A DNA stretch of 64,000 bases from Eubacteriaceae bacterium. GTDB lineage: Bacteria; Bacillota; Clostridia; Lachnospirales; Lachnospiraceae. A program made the translations under genes and the position numbers. This document shows, piece after piece, positions 45,060-54,444 of the stretch. The stretch lies in contig CAJTCR010000021.1 in the NCBI GenBank assembly GCA_910574915.1, positions 21,721-85,720 on the forward strand, given 5' to 3'. The notes beneath the pieces are model-generated. The model saw only the letters and a program-made list of their open reading frames with translations, ran no database searches and was not told the origin of the DNA. Within the stretch, counting starts at the first letter, position 1; each line of letters starts with the position of its first letter.

Positions 45060-45484
45060 ATTTCCCACTTTGCGTGATATTTCCACCAAATTTAGTTACG
45101 TAGTCCGCTATACCCCCTACATTTGGCGTAAATCTCCCACAAATTGTGAAATATAGCATCCTCTCTTTTTTCAATATTACAGCGAATGTTGTATACTCTA
45201 TATTTCCCAGTGTGGTATCTCTTTTAAATAGATTTTCAATTAATATAATCAAAATTTTATTAGTTTGCATAATTGCCTTTGCTCGCGGCAGACAGATAAA
45301 TTTGAAGTGTTCGCTCAAGTACGGCGCTGCAAAAATAGCGGGTGCTGTATTCACTGCTATTTCTGCAATGCTGTACAAGTGCTCCATCCGAACAGAAATC
45401 AAACATCTGAACTGCCTGATTCGCACCATTACGTCGTTAAAAGTTTTGGTCGATGCGCCCACATCGCCGTCAAACACGCTCTAG
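45060..45484. mobile_element. Diverged partial copy of the CTAG-ended MITE-like element
   Basis: 45060-45155 matches the complement of 23064-23150 at roughly four bases in five, including CCCACTTTGCGTGATATTT and AATCTCCCACAAATTGTGAA. The right end TCAAACACGCTCTAG at 45470-45484 is the terminal repeat. About 300 bases between have no counterpart in the short copy. An open frame on each strand (for example 45055-45477 minus) shows no transposase motif. Confidence 0.55.
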
Positions 45485-45805
45485 TACTACAGCAAACAAA
45501 CCAAACCATATCGAGCTTGTTTGGCAGCACTTACGAAGAACAGCCGGGAGAGGGGATGGGCACACCTTGGCTGCGGCTTTGGAAGAATGGTTAGAAACTC
45601 TTGGTATTCTGTAAAACAACCAGGGGCGCAGCCAAGCGGCACCTTTAGCTGCCAGCAGGCAGCGAACTAGGTGCCGCGACCGTGCACAGCCACAGCGTAA
45701 CAGCAGAATACCTAGAGTTTCTTACCATTCTGGAACGGACGCAGCCAAGGTGTGCCCATCCCCTCTCCCAGCGTCCCTCCCTGTAAAAATCTACCAAAGC
45801 CATTT
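45481..45805 (-). repeat. R element copy J (minus orientation)
   Basis: It begins CTAGTACTACAGC at 45481, sharing the CTAG with the MITE-like end. The arms 45543-45575 and 45740-45772 pair over 33 bases with one mismatch and span 230 bp; their sequence (GGGCACACCTTGG) differs from the other copies. The right end is diverged. Confidence 0.85.
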
Positions 45806-45871
45806 AAACTTGCTTTCCTCTTTTCATATTTCATAAAAATCCCCCCATCCCCGCAAATATTACCGCTTCTG

Positions 45872-45900
45872 TTTACTTTACCCACTATATATGCTATGAT
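45872..45900 (+). promoter_or_regulatory. Promoter of the tubulin-like operon
   Basis: TTTACT at 45872-45877 and TATGAT at 45895-45900 are 17 bases apart, upstream of the first gene of the nine-gene run that ends at 60611. No other promoter of this quality was seen within the run. Confidence 0.6.
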
Positions 45901-45947
45901 TAAAAATAAAAAACTACCTACAACAAAATAGAATCGTGGTGAAATTC

Positions 45948-46199
45948 ATGACAGAAATCAGTTTACTTGTGATTGGGTGCCTTTTGGCACTGTTGTTTTT
46001 TATATGGCTGGCATTTGGAAAAAAGGCAACGTCCAAAACAGCGACGCTTGTGATTGATACCGTGCTGCTGGCTCTTTGCGTGGCGGCGGTCCTGTGCGGG
46101 CTGCTCCTGCGGCAGGAAAAGTATCAAAGTATGCGGCAGCAAGACAGCCAGCCCCAGGCAGAAGCGGCAGGGACAGTGCCGGCGCCGGAAGGAAAATAG
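45948..46199 (+). CDS. Small two-helix membrane protein, first gene of the tubulin-like operon
   Basis: An 83-residue protein with two membrane helices (about 3-22, ISLLVIGCLLALLFFIWLAF, and 33-55) and a short polar tail rich in Gln, Ala and Pro. No family is recognised. An in-frame GTG at 45936 is an alternative start; neither start has a strong ribosome site. It lies 57 bases before the first VWA gene and probably belongs to the same transcript, perhaps as a small subunit of the membrane complex. Confidence 0.55.
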   Translation: MTEISLLVIGCLLALLFFIWLAFGKKATSKTATLVIDTVLLALCVAAVLCGLLLRQEKYQSMRQQDSQPQAEAAGTVPAPEGK

Positions 46200-46255
46200 G
46201 GGAAAACGGGGAGGAGTTATGTATAACAGGATACAGTGAAAGGATGTGGCTGAAT

Positions 46256-48286
46256 ATGAAGAGAATGAAAAAAATGGTGGTTCTTTTGCTGCTGTCTGCC
46301 GTGGCATGGGTGCTTGGGCTTTCCGTCGTGGGCACGGTGGAGACAGCGTATGCGTCCGGCGGCGGTGCCAACAATATGAATGTTGTATTTGTGCTGGACG
46401 GCAGCGGTTCGATGTATACGACAGATAAAGACAAGCTTCGGTTTGAGGCGCTGGAGCTGTTTCTTGGGCTGTCAACAGAGTCTGGAAACTATATGGGAGC
46501 GGTCGTGTTTGACGACGGTATTATTTTGCAGCAGGAGATTGTGCCGATCAATGACCGTGCGGCGAAAAGCGCACTGTCCCAGGAGGTAAAGCGCGCGGAG
46601 AGCAATGGGGATACGGATATCGGGAGTGCTATTTTAACGGCGGTGCGGATGTTGAAGGAGTCGGGCAGCCCGGATCTGCCGTCTGCGATGATCCTGCTTT
46701 CTGACGGCAATACAGACCTGCCCAAGGATAAGTCCGGCAAAAAGTTGGAGGAGTCTTTGCACAGAAAGGCTGCGGCAATCGATTATGCCAGGCAAAAGGA
46801 CATACCCGTTCATTCGGTCTGCCTGAATGCCAACGGCAAAGCAAGGCCAGAAGAGCTGCGCGAGATCTCGGATGCAACGGGAGGGACGTGCGTCGAGGTA
46901 AAGCGCGCGGAGGATTTAAAAGATGTATTTAACCAGTTTTACAATATTATTTATTCGACAAAGACGATGAACCTGGTAGATACAAAGATTCCGCGCAGCG
47001 GAGAATTAAAAGTCCCGTTTTCGATCCCGGTCATCGGGGTAAAGGAAGCCAATATTATTATCAATACGCTGAACGCGGATACGTCCTATAACCTGTTTTC
47101 ACCAAAAGGCTACGGGTATACGAGGGCGGAGCTGGATGCGATGGCGATTAAGGCAAAGACGTTTACGGTAATTAAAATACAAAAGCCGCAGCCCGGAGAC
47201 TGGGAGCTCGTCGTGCGGGGAGCGCGCAGAGATCAGGTGAAGATCGATATGGTGTATAATACAGACCTGTCCATGAAGCTGGAAGCGGTACAGACACAGG
47301 CAGAAGGACAAAAAGCAGCCTGGGAGCTGTCCGCACAGGTGTGGAATGAAGGCGAGGCGGTGTCTGATGCCGCGGTTTATCAAAAGTATCCGTTTTGGAT
47401 CGTTGTGACAGATAAGGCGTCAGGAGAATCGGAAAAGCTGGAACTGTCCCAGGACGCAGACAAAAGCCTTGGGCAGTATGCCGCGGAGGGCTATGGAAAA
47501 TATAAAGTACAGGCATTTTGCGAGATCGACGGCATGAAAGTAAAATCCAATGCGCTTACATTGCAAAAGAAAAATACGGCTCCGGTGTGGAAGGACGATC
47601 CGGTAGTCGTGGATAAAAAGATTCATCTGTTTTCAAAAAGCTTGTTAAATCTGGATTTGAATGACTATGCATACGATGAACAGGACGCGGAGGAAGGGCT
47701 GCATTTTCAGATCCTGGAATCTGCGTTTGACGAGGATACCGTTTCGATTCAGGGAGACAGTACGTTGGCGGTCAGGATTAAGACGTGCGGAGACGGAGAA
47801 CTTGTAGTCGAGGCAGAAGACGCTGCGGGCGCAAAGACGCAGGTGCAGATACAGATCCGTACGGCTTCGATTACAGGGTATGTGGTGCTTGCCTTCGTAC
47901 TTGTGCTGCTGCTTGCGGCGCTGGCAGTGTCCTTTCCGGTGCTGCGTACGTATGTGACGGTTGTGCGCGGGACGGTGCAGGTTCTGACATTTGGGGAGGA
48001 AGGGACAGACCAGCCGGTTACGTTTGACGGAGATAAGGGCAGGATGGTGCTGTCACGGTATGTGCATCCATCGCAGGATATCGGGCTTCGCCTGGAAACA
48101 TGTTATTTAAACGCCGGAGAAAAGAAGGACTGCATTTATTTTGTGGCAGCGCAGGGCGTTTACTGTGACCAGTACGGCGGACAGAAGAAAAAGAAGGTCT
48201 GCGTGCGTGCCGGAATGGAAGTAACGATCAGCAGCGATATGGATTTTGCAAACGGCATTCGGATTTCGTATATGCCATACCAATAA
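46256..48286 (+). CDS. Secreted/membrane VWA domain protein of the tubulin-like operon
   Basis: This 676-residue protein has an N-terminal signal or anchor (MKRMKKMVVLLLLSAVAWVL), then a VWA domain with a complete MIDAS start (VLDGSGSMYTT near residue 45) and ILLSDGNTD near 150. Beta-rich domains follow, then one membrane helix near 545-568 (VVLAFVLVLLLAALAVSF) and a cytoplasmic tail of about 105 residues. The VWA part would be outside the cell and bind a ligand through a metal ion. The tail could contact the cytoplasmic tubulin-like protein encoded 23 bases downstream. ATG 46256 is preferred; ATG 46244 is possible. A seven-codon frame with a strong ribosome site lies just upstream (46220-46240). 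Confidence 0.8.
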   Translation: MKRMKKMVVLLLLSAVAWVLGLSVVGTVETAYASGGGANNMNVVFVLDGSGSMYTTDKDKLRFEALELFLGLSTESGNYMGAVVFDDGIILQQEIVPINDRAAKSALSQEVKRAESNGDTDIGSAILTAVRMLKESGSPDLPSAMILLSDGNTDLPKDKSGKKLEESLHRKAAAIDYARQKDIPVHSVCLNANGKARPEELREISDATGGTCVEVKRAEDLKDVFNQFYNIIYSTKTMNLVDTKIPRSGELKVPFSIPVIGVKEANIIINTLNADTSYNLFSPKGYGYTRAELDAMAIKAKTFTVIKIQKPQPGDWELVVRGARRDQVKIDMVYNTDLSMKLEAVQTQAEGQKAAWELSAQVWNEGEAVSDAAVYQKYPFWIVVTDKASGESEKLELSQDADKSLGQYAAEGYGKYKVQAFCEIDGMKVKSNALTLQKKNTAPVWKDDPVVVDKKIHLFSKSLLNLDLNDYAYDEQDAEEGLHFQILESAFDEDTVSIQGDSTLAVRIKTCGDGELVVEAEDAAGAKTQVQIQIRTASITGYVVLAFVLVLLLAALAVSFPVLRTYVTVVRGTVQVLTFGEEGTDQPVTFDGDKGRMVLSRYVHPSQDIGLRLETCYLNAGEKKDCIYFVAAQGVYCDQYGGQKKKKVCVRAGMEVTISSDMDFANGIRISYMPYQ

Positions 48287-48309
48287 TATAGAAGAAAGGA
48301 AGAGTAACG

Positions 48310-51300
48310 ATGGCGACATATGGACAGCTTCTAATCGACGCAGGAGGCGGGATCGTAGACCGCGGCAGGCAGTCTGACAGGCAGGACGGGGCGTCTGTGA
48401 TGATCGGGCTTGGCGGAACCGGAGCCGATGCGGTAATCAAATTAAAACAAGAAGTATATAAGCAGCTTCGCCCGGATGATGCAGAGGCGGTGATTCCAAG
48501 GTATGAGGCGATCCGCTATCTGATTATTGATGCGGATGATTCCCAGATCGAGCCTTTGGCGGCGATGACGGATATCGATAAAAATACAGAGTTTTTTGCG
48601 CTCTCCAACAGCTCGATCAAAAGTACGTTTGAAGCAAAGGAGATTTTAAAGACGCGGCGGGAGCTGTACTGGCTGGATTATGAAAATATTTCCATCGATG
48701 AGGCAAGCAAGGGCGCAGGAGGCATTCGCCAGGTCGGCAGGTTCCTGCTTGTAGACAAAGGGGAAGCGTTGTATGCCAAAATGAAGTCCGTAATAGAAGG
48801 CGCGTTAACGGCGGCAAAGAGCGGGGAGCTGGATATCCATATTTGCTCCGGGCTTTCTGGCGGGACAGGCAGCGGCATATTTCTGGATGTCTGCTATCTT
48901 GTGCGCAGGATCTTAAAGCAGATCGGCAAGCAGGAGGCGCGGGTGAGCGGTTACTTTTTCCTGCCGGATGTAAACCTGTCCGTTCCGGTGATCCAGGAAA
49001 ACCCGCTGATCTCAGCTTATATCAAGGTGAATGGCTATGCGGCTTTGCAGGAGCTGGACTATTGCATGAATTTTGGGAAAAATAAAGACAGCTTTCGGAT
49101 GAATTATGGGTTCGCAGAAGTGGATTCTGCGATGAATCCGGTCGATCTGTGCTATTTGGTGTCGACAACGGATGCGTCCGGCAACCGAGTGCAGAACGGC
49201 TACCAATATGCGATGGGCGTCGTTACGGACTATATTATCAGCTTTCTGGCAAAGGAAACGAGCGGTTTTACGCTGGAGAGCCATATCGCAAACTTAAATT
49301 CCATGAAGGAAGGCATTCGCGTACAGCACGGCGCGAATCTGGATTACAATATTTTGGGCGCTTCGGTGGCGGAGATGCCGCTGACGGAGATTGCGACTTA
49401 TTTGGGCTGCGAGCTGTTTGAAGGCTACCAGGAGCTGTTTTTAAAAGTGCCTGCGGAGAAGGAACGGGACGATTTTTTGACAAAAATGCGGCTTGGGTAT
49501 GAAGACCTGCAAAAAGAAGTGTCCCACGGCTGCGTGCCGTCGATTTTGTTTGGGAAAGCATACGATGCCAAAATGTATGAACAAGGCGGCAGGCATCCGT
49601 TTGAACAGCGGGCGGAAAAATATTTGTCGGATAACATCGGCATACTGGAACGCAACGCCAAAACGATGACCGAGGGCATGGAGGAATTTGCGGTGCCAAA
49701 AGCAGGGACGTCTTTAATCAGCAGGACGTACAAAGGGCTGTTTGATTCGTTTGTCACCAGTATGGATTACGGGCCGTTTTATGCAGGCAGGCTGCTATCA
49801 GGCGGGGATAATCAGAACCTGATCCATGCCGTGGACGGGTTTTTAAAAAAGAACGGGGAACTGTTAGAGCACGAGCTGCGCCAGACGAGGGTGCGGGAGG
49901 ACGAATATCAGGACGCGTCCCTGAAAATGGAAAATACGAATTTTCTGAATAAAAAAACGCGGATGGAAAGCTATTTGCAGGCGCTGACAAACCTGTATGC
50001 GCACCATTACCGCGTGGAGCTGTATAAAAGCATGGATCTTGTATTGCAGGAATATAAAAGGCAGCTTCGAAAGATGGATCAAAACCTGTTTCGCATTTTA
50101 ATGCAGGTGCTGGAAACGCTGCGGGAAACATTTGCCGTAAATAAAACGGTACTGTCGCAAAAGGGCACCCAGGATCATCTGTATGCATGGAAAATACTGT
50201 CGATCCCGGATGTAGAGGAAGGGCTTAGACAGGAGTTTAAGGAGCACGATCTTGCGCAGACGCTCTACCGTCTGATGATGCTGCTGTTTGAGCACTGCGG
50301 CGCATGGATCAACCAGGATGAAAATGAGATAAGGAAATTAATTTCAGACTTTATTTTAGATGAATTTCATAAAGCGACCAGGCGGACGATGACGGATTAC
50401 CTTAAGGAAAAATTCAAGGTCGAAAATCCGGCGCTGCTTGCGGAAGCGGTGGAAAAGGAGATCATAAGGGATAAGCTTGGCAAAGATTCCACGCCGCTGT
50501 TTTGGAAAAATCCGATGTATAAAAACAGTATGGGAATGCACAGCTATCTGACTGTGCCGTACGATGCCGCAGAGATGAAAATGGCGGCGAAAAATTTTAT
50601 TAACCGACAGATGGAGTTTACGGTGCGGGAGTCGCATATTACGGATAAGCTGTCGATGATGCGTTTTTACAGCGGGCTTCCGATCTTTGCCTATCAGGGC
50701 ATTATGGAGCTGCAGCGTGCGTATGAAGAAGATAAGAAGGCGGGCAGGCATTTGTTTGAGTGCGGGGAATGCAACTGGAATCTGCTGCCGCCGCCAGTTC
50801 CAGACAGCTTTAAAGTCGACCTGCCGCTGGAGCGGCTTGCCCGGCGCAGCCATGACCTGCTTGAAGAATTTGAGCGTGCCGAAGCGGCGGGTGTCGTTGT
50901 AAAGGATGCGTTTTCAAACTGGAATATTTTAAAGACCACACAACTGGATGTAGCAGCATGGATCGATGAGCTGGGCGGAATCCAGACCAATGGCAAAAAT
51001 AACCCGAAAAAAATCCAGGAAGCAGCGGAAGCGGTCAGACAGAGGCTGGAACAAGCGATGCAGGAGGCACAGCCTGTGCGGATCGAATACCTGAATGCGG
51101 TAAACGGCAGTGAACGTCAGGTGATGCTTGACTTTTACCTGCTGGCTCCGGTACTGCAAAAGCTTGTGCGTAACGAGCTGCAAAAAAGAGAAAACGCGCA
51201 GCGTAAGCTTGCGTCATTAGAACAGCTTGCACAGGATACCGTCAATGAAAAGCGGATGAAAAACGACTTTTTTAACGCCGTTTTTACAGGCGTGCTTGCT

Positions 51301-51651
51301 TATGGAAAAAAGGTCGTCTTTCACTATGACGAGTTTGGCATACCAAAAAGCATCGAGCTGTCCAACAGCAGCATGAAATACGGGCAGTCCGGCGCATACC
51401 AGGCATATTTGACTTACTGTACGCTGGATCGTGCGATCCGGGAAAAGATTGACAGCCTTACGAAGGCGCTGATGGACGAGGAAGATTCCAGGCAGGTGCA
51501 GGAGACGGTAGAGGCGCTTGCGGAAGGAATGCCAAAAAAGATCCAGGGATATCTTGGCATCTATGATGAGCTTGACCCGGTACATGAAGAGATGGAAGCA
51601 TTTTATTTGGATTTTATGAAGACACTGCATCATTTTAAGCTAAATATGTAA
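48310..51651 (+). CDS. Tubulin-like GTPase (Tubulin_2/FtsZ-like family), 1113 residues
   Basis: Its N-terminal domain belongs to the FtsZ/tubulin superfamily. Visible marks are the first glycine-rich loop MIGLGGTGADAVIKL (residues 31-45), IDADDSQ near 75, and the signature loop G184-GTGS-G189 in CSGLSGGTGSGIFLD. The length is nearly three times that of FtsZ; after about residue 400 there are long helical and coiled-coil-like regions with no known motif. Relatives of this size have been proposed to act in membrane remodelling rather than in division. It lies between the first VWA gene and a gene 18 bases downstream, with AGAAAGGAAGAG before the start. Polymer formation cannot be judged here. 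Confidence 0.85.
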   Translation: MATYGQLLIDAGGGIVDRGRQSDRQDGASVMIGLGGTGADAVIKLKQEVYKQLRPDDAEAVIPRYEAIRYLIIDADDSQIEPLAAMTDIDKNTEFFALSNSSIKSTFEAKEILKTRRELYWLDYENISIDEASKGAGGIRQVGRFLLVDKGEALYAKMKSVIEGALTAAKSGELDIHICSGLSGGTGSGIFLDVCYLVRRILKQIGKQEARVSGYFFLPDVNLSVPVIQENPLISAYIKVNGYAALQELDYCMNFGKNKDSFRMNYGFAEVDSAMNPVDLCYLVSTTDASGNRVQNGYQYAMGVVTDYIISFLAKETSGFTLESHIANLNSMKEGIRVQHGANLDYNILGASVAEMPLTEIATYLGCELFEGYQELFLKVPAEKERDDFLTKMRLGYEDLQKEVSHGCVPSILFGKAYDAKMYEQGGRHPFEQRAEKYLSDNIGILERNAKTMTEGMEEFAVPKAGTSLISRTYKGLFDSFVTSMDYGPFYAGRLLSGGDNQNLIHAVDGFLKKNGELLEHELRQTRVREDEYQDASLKMENTNFLNKKTRMESYLQALTNLYAHHYRVELYKSMDLVLQEYKRQLRKMDQNLFRILMQVLETLRETFAVNKTVLSQKGTQDHLYAWKILSIPDVEEGLRQEFKEHDLAQTLYRLMMLLFEHCGAWINQDENEIRKLISDFILDEFHKATRRTMTDYLKEKFKVENPALLAEAVEKEIIRDKLGKDSTPLFWKNPMYKNSMGMHSYLTVPYDAAEMKMAAKNFINRQMEFTVRESHITDKLSMMRFYSGLPIFAYQGIMELQRAYEEDKKAGRHLFECGECNWNLLPPPVPDSFKVDLPLERLARRSHDLLEEFERAEAAGVVVKDAFSNWNILKTTQLDVAAWIDELGGIQTNGKNNPKKIQEAAEAVRQRLEQAMQEAQPVRIEYLNAVNGSERQVMLDFYLLAPVLQKLVRNELQKRENAQRKLASLEQLAQDTVNEKRMKNDFFNAVFTGVLAYGKKVVFHYDEFGIPKSIELSNSSMKYGQSGAYQAYLTYCTLDRAIREKIDSLTKALMDEEDSRQVQETVEALAEGMPKKIQGYLGIYDELDPVHEEMEAFYLDFMKTLHHFKLNM

Positions 51652-51669
51652 GTGGGAAAGGAGGAGTCT

Positions 51670-53658
51670 TTGCAAGTTTCGGAAAGCTTTGAAAACGGCG
51701 AACAGCTTCTTAGAAGCTGCATCTTAAAGCTGAATGAAAACCAGCGTGGAGAAACCGGCGGGAATGTGGCATTATATCCGACCGTGGTTGTCCTGATGGG
51801 AGACAAGAGCAGGTGCAGCGCAAAATATATCAAAACGACACTGGACGATAACTGGAACAATGCCAGGTATTTGCAGTATCTGAATGTCGTAAAAAAGGAA
51901 AGCGGCTGGGAGTGCTTTTGCCTTGCGGATCAGCCGCAGGAGCCGGACGGGTTTGTCTGGAAATTAGAAGGCGGCGCATGGGACGAGGTATTGGACCGTG
52001 CGATTGTGAAAATGCTGGAAACCGAGGAGAAGATTTTCGCCAACCGCACGACGATTAAAATAGAATATATCTTGGATGCGTCGGAGCCGGACAGCATTTG
52101 CTATTTTGAGCTGTTTGAAGGCACGGCAAACGGGTTGCAGGCGGACGAGCGCAAGACGCTGTACCTGATGCTTGACCAGCGTCCGGGCGTCAGCCGTGTC
52201 GAAGCGTCCGACAGGCTTTTGCGGTATATGGTGGAGCAGCTTGCCGGACAGGAGCGCGCGGCTTGGACGGTCTATCTGCTGAGCAACTATTTGCAGTCCG
52301 GGCAGATGCTGAGCGATCGGAACGCGTGGCTGAATTACCGCCTGGCGGCTGACTTAATGCTGCTTGGCGGGAACCGCAGAAAAGCAAGGGGCGCCGTATC
52401 GAAACTGTTTCATGGGTTTAAAACGGTTTCCTATGCGCTGGTGACAAAGCCAGTAGACGAGATTGCGGCAGTATGCCTGCGCACGCTGCTGCACCAGCTT
52501 TATGAAACCGAGCATAAGCGCCTGTACCGGGAGCTGCCTGTCAGTGAAATCGCAAGGAAATTGCAGATCAACCGGCACCAGGGAGCTGCCTTTTTGGAAG
52601 AGCTGTTTTTAAAGAAAATCCAGCCTGGATTTCCAAAGGAAACGGACTGGCGGCATTTGCCGTTTCGGTCTGTGCAGGACTGCCGCAAGTTTTTTAAAAA
52701 CGGGAAAGTGGATTTGGAAACCGCCGATGCAGTGACTTACGGTGCGGCGTCAGCTTTTTTAGAACATGCGTACCTTGCCCCGGTCAGGGCTTTTCTGGCG
52801 GATGCGAACGAAGCGGCACAGTGCAGGGAGCATATGGAAAAGCTGTTTGATACGCAGTTTTCGTATTTTGCGCTCTTGTATTGCAAGGAACAGCAGGATG
52901 GGCAGAACGGCAGGCTTTTTTTCGACTATCCGTTTACCGGGTTTGGGCAGAAAGACAGCCCGTGCCGCAGGCTGCATGTGCTGGGCATTTATAAAAGCAA
53001 GCGTCTGTTTTATGAAAAGATGCAGCAGATGATGGCGGACGTATTTGCGCAGAAAATGCAGCAGGCGCAGGAATTTAAGCAGATGTACCAGACATGCGCA
53101 AAGGAAATCCAAAAGGAGTGTATGGTGACCGGGGAGGAGTCCAGGTCGGTAGAGGCGTATTATGGAAAAATCACAGAACAGTTTGTAGAGCGCCAGCAGA
53201 ACGCAGATCAGGACAATACCGCGTTTCCAGACGTTTTTCGCGTGGGCATTCAAAAACAGGAGCTGCTTGGCGCGGTATGGGAAGTGTTTTTAAAGCTGGT
53301 GCAAGAAAGCGTCTTTGACTGTGACTTTGAACAGGAAGTCGATGCCCGGATGGACGGGATGGATGAAAAGCAGCGCCATGCGTTTGTCGCAGAAGAGCTG
53401 CGCAAAAAGCTGGAAGGAAGCAGGCGGCTGAAAAACAGCATTGAGCTGCCGATGACGGAAGCGGGCTGCTATTATCTGGTGAATGCAAGCGCGGATTACG
53501 CAAAGACGCTCGAACGGGCGGACAGCGGGGAGTATGTGCTGTTTGACTTAAGCAGGACAGACTGCATTGAGCAGCTAAAGATCTACGATATTTTAAAGCC
53601 GGAGCAGCTTCATCTGGTGCTGCACTATAAAGCGAACGAAGCAGACGCAACGGGGTAA
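51670..53658 (+). CDS. Unrecognised soluble protein encoded next to the tubulin-like protein
   Basis: About 662 residues, without signal peptide or membrane helix. The N-terminal block (YPTVVVLMGDKSRCSAKYIK) looks like a short alpha/beta fold. The rest is largely helical and rich in charged residues. No known motif was recognised. The start is probably TTG 51670, since AAAGGAGG at 51657-51664 lies five bases before it; GTG 51652 would place that site inside the gene. The gap to the tubulin-like gene is 18 bases. A role as its cytoplasmic partner is a guess from position only. Confidence 0.7.
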   Translation: MQVSESFENGEQLLRSCILKLNENQRGETGGNVALYPTVVVLMGDKSRCSAKYIKTTLDDNWNNARYLQYLNVVKKESGWECFCLADQPQEPDGFVWKLEGGAWDEVLDRAIVKMLETEEKIFANRTTIKIEYILDASEPDSICYFELFEGTANGLQADERKTLYLMLDQRPGVSRVEASDRLLRYMVEQLAGQERAAWTVYLLSNYLQSGQMLSDRNAWLNYRLAADLMLLGGNRRKARGAVSKLFHGFKTVSYALVTKPVDEIAAVCLRTLLHQLYETEHKRLYRELPVSEIARKLQINRHQGAAFLEELFLKKIQPGFPKETDWRHLPFRSVQDCRKFFKNGKVDLETADAVTYGAASAFLEHAYLAPVRAFLADANEAAQCREHMEKLFDTQFSYFALLYCKEQQDGQNGRLFFDYPFTGFGQKDSPCRRLHVLGIYKSKRLFYEKMQQMMADVFAQKMQQAQEFKQMYQTCAKEIQKECMVTGEESRSVEAYYGKITEQFVERQQNADQDNTAFPDVFRVGIQKQELLGAVWEVFLKLVQESVFDCDFEQEVDARMDGMDEKQRHAFVAEELRKKLEGSRRLKNSIELPMTEAGCYYLVNASADYAKTLERADSGEYVLFDLSRTDCIEQLKIYDILKPEQLHLVLHYKANEADATG

Positions 53659-53695
53659 TACAGGCATAACTTGAATAAAAAGAAGAGGTTACAAT

Positions 53696-54406
53696 ATGGT
53701 GTTAGAAGGCAGACAAAAGGATTATGAAATCCGGGAGCTTTCATGCAGCAGAGAAGCGGGTGCGCTGCGGCTGCGCTGGCGGTATAAAAAAGCGACGGAT
53801 TTTCTGATCTTTGTTTATGACAGCAGGCAGGCGGAGGAATTTTCCCTGGAAACGGCTTTGGAGGAGCTTGTGGATACGGCGGTTATGGATGCGCCAAAAA
53901 AACTGTGGTCGCCGGGAAGGGCTGTATCCTGGAAGCTGATGCACAAAACGAAGGCAGAATTTGTGCGTGACGGCAAAAGCGTGGCGATCCCGGTCAGCGA
54001 GCTTGATAAAAATGTGCCTTATGGAATCTGCGTCTTTGCCTGCCGGTTAGAGGAAGAAGATGAAGAAAAAGAAAGGCTGCACGTATATCCGTCCGATGCG
54101 CAGGAGAATACCTGGTTTCTTCCGGTAAAGGTCAAGGCGCAGATCCGCTATCGGAAGCGGCTGTTTTCCGGCGAAAAGTATGGTATTTTGTATGTGCCGA
54201 GAATTGCGGATTACCGGGACGGCGCTGTGTGCTGCCGTGTGGACGGGGCGGCGTCTTTGCTGCCGCTGCCGCAGGCGTGCCTTGGCAGGGAGCTTGTGAT
54301 TACGATGCCAAAGCGCGCGAAGCTTTGCCTGTCTGTGCGTGAAGCAGACCGGAAATATTTTGCTGTGCAGCTTTTAGACAGGCAGGGTGCGAAGCACAGT
54401 TTTTAA
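53696..54406 (+). CDS. Unrecognised beta-rich protein of the tubulin-like operon
   Basis: This 236-residue soluble protein starts with a possible fibronectin type III-like strand pattern (GALRLRWRYKKATDFLIFVY) and continues with short beta strands and many basic residues. No catalytic motif, signal peptide or membrane helix was seen. It has an AAGAGG site before the start and is followed after 38 bases by the P-loop GTPase gene. The function is unknown. Confidence 0.7.
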   Translation: MVLEGRQKDYEIRELSCSREAGALRLRWRYKKATDFLIFVYDSRQAEEFSLETALEELVDTAVMDAPKKLWSPGRAVSWKLMHKTKAEFVRDGKSVAIPVSELDKNVPYGICVFACRLEEEDEEKERLHVYPSDAQENTWFLPVKVKAQIRYRKRLFSGEKYGILYVPRIADYRDGAVCCRVDGAASLLPLPQACLGRELVITMPKRAKLCLSVREADRKYFAVQLLDRQGAKHSF

Positions 54407-54444
54407 ATGAGATAGGATAAGGATGGAGAAAGGGTGATTCCACA

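Noticed and set aside
45055..45477. Minus-strand 140-codon frame as a transposase
   Set aside because: No DDE or tyrosine/HUH motif is seen, and the frame overlaps the terminal repeats of the MITE-like remnant.
48310..51651. Housekeeping FtsZ or phage TubZ
   Set aside because: The protein is 1113 residues and lies in an operon with VWA and GTPase genes; no division genes or phage genes are near.
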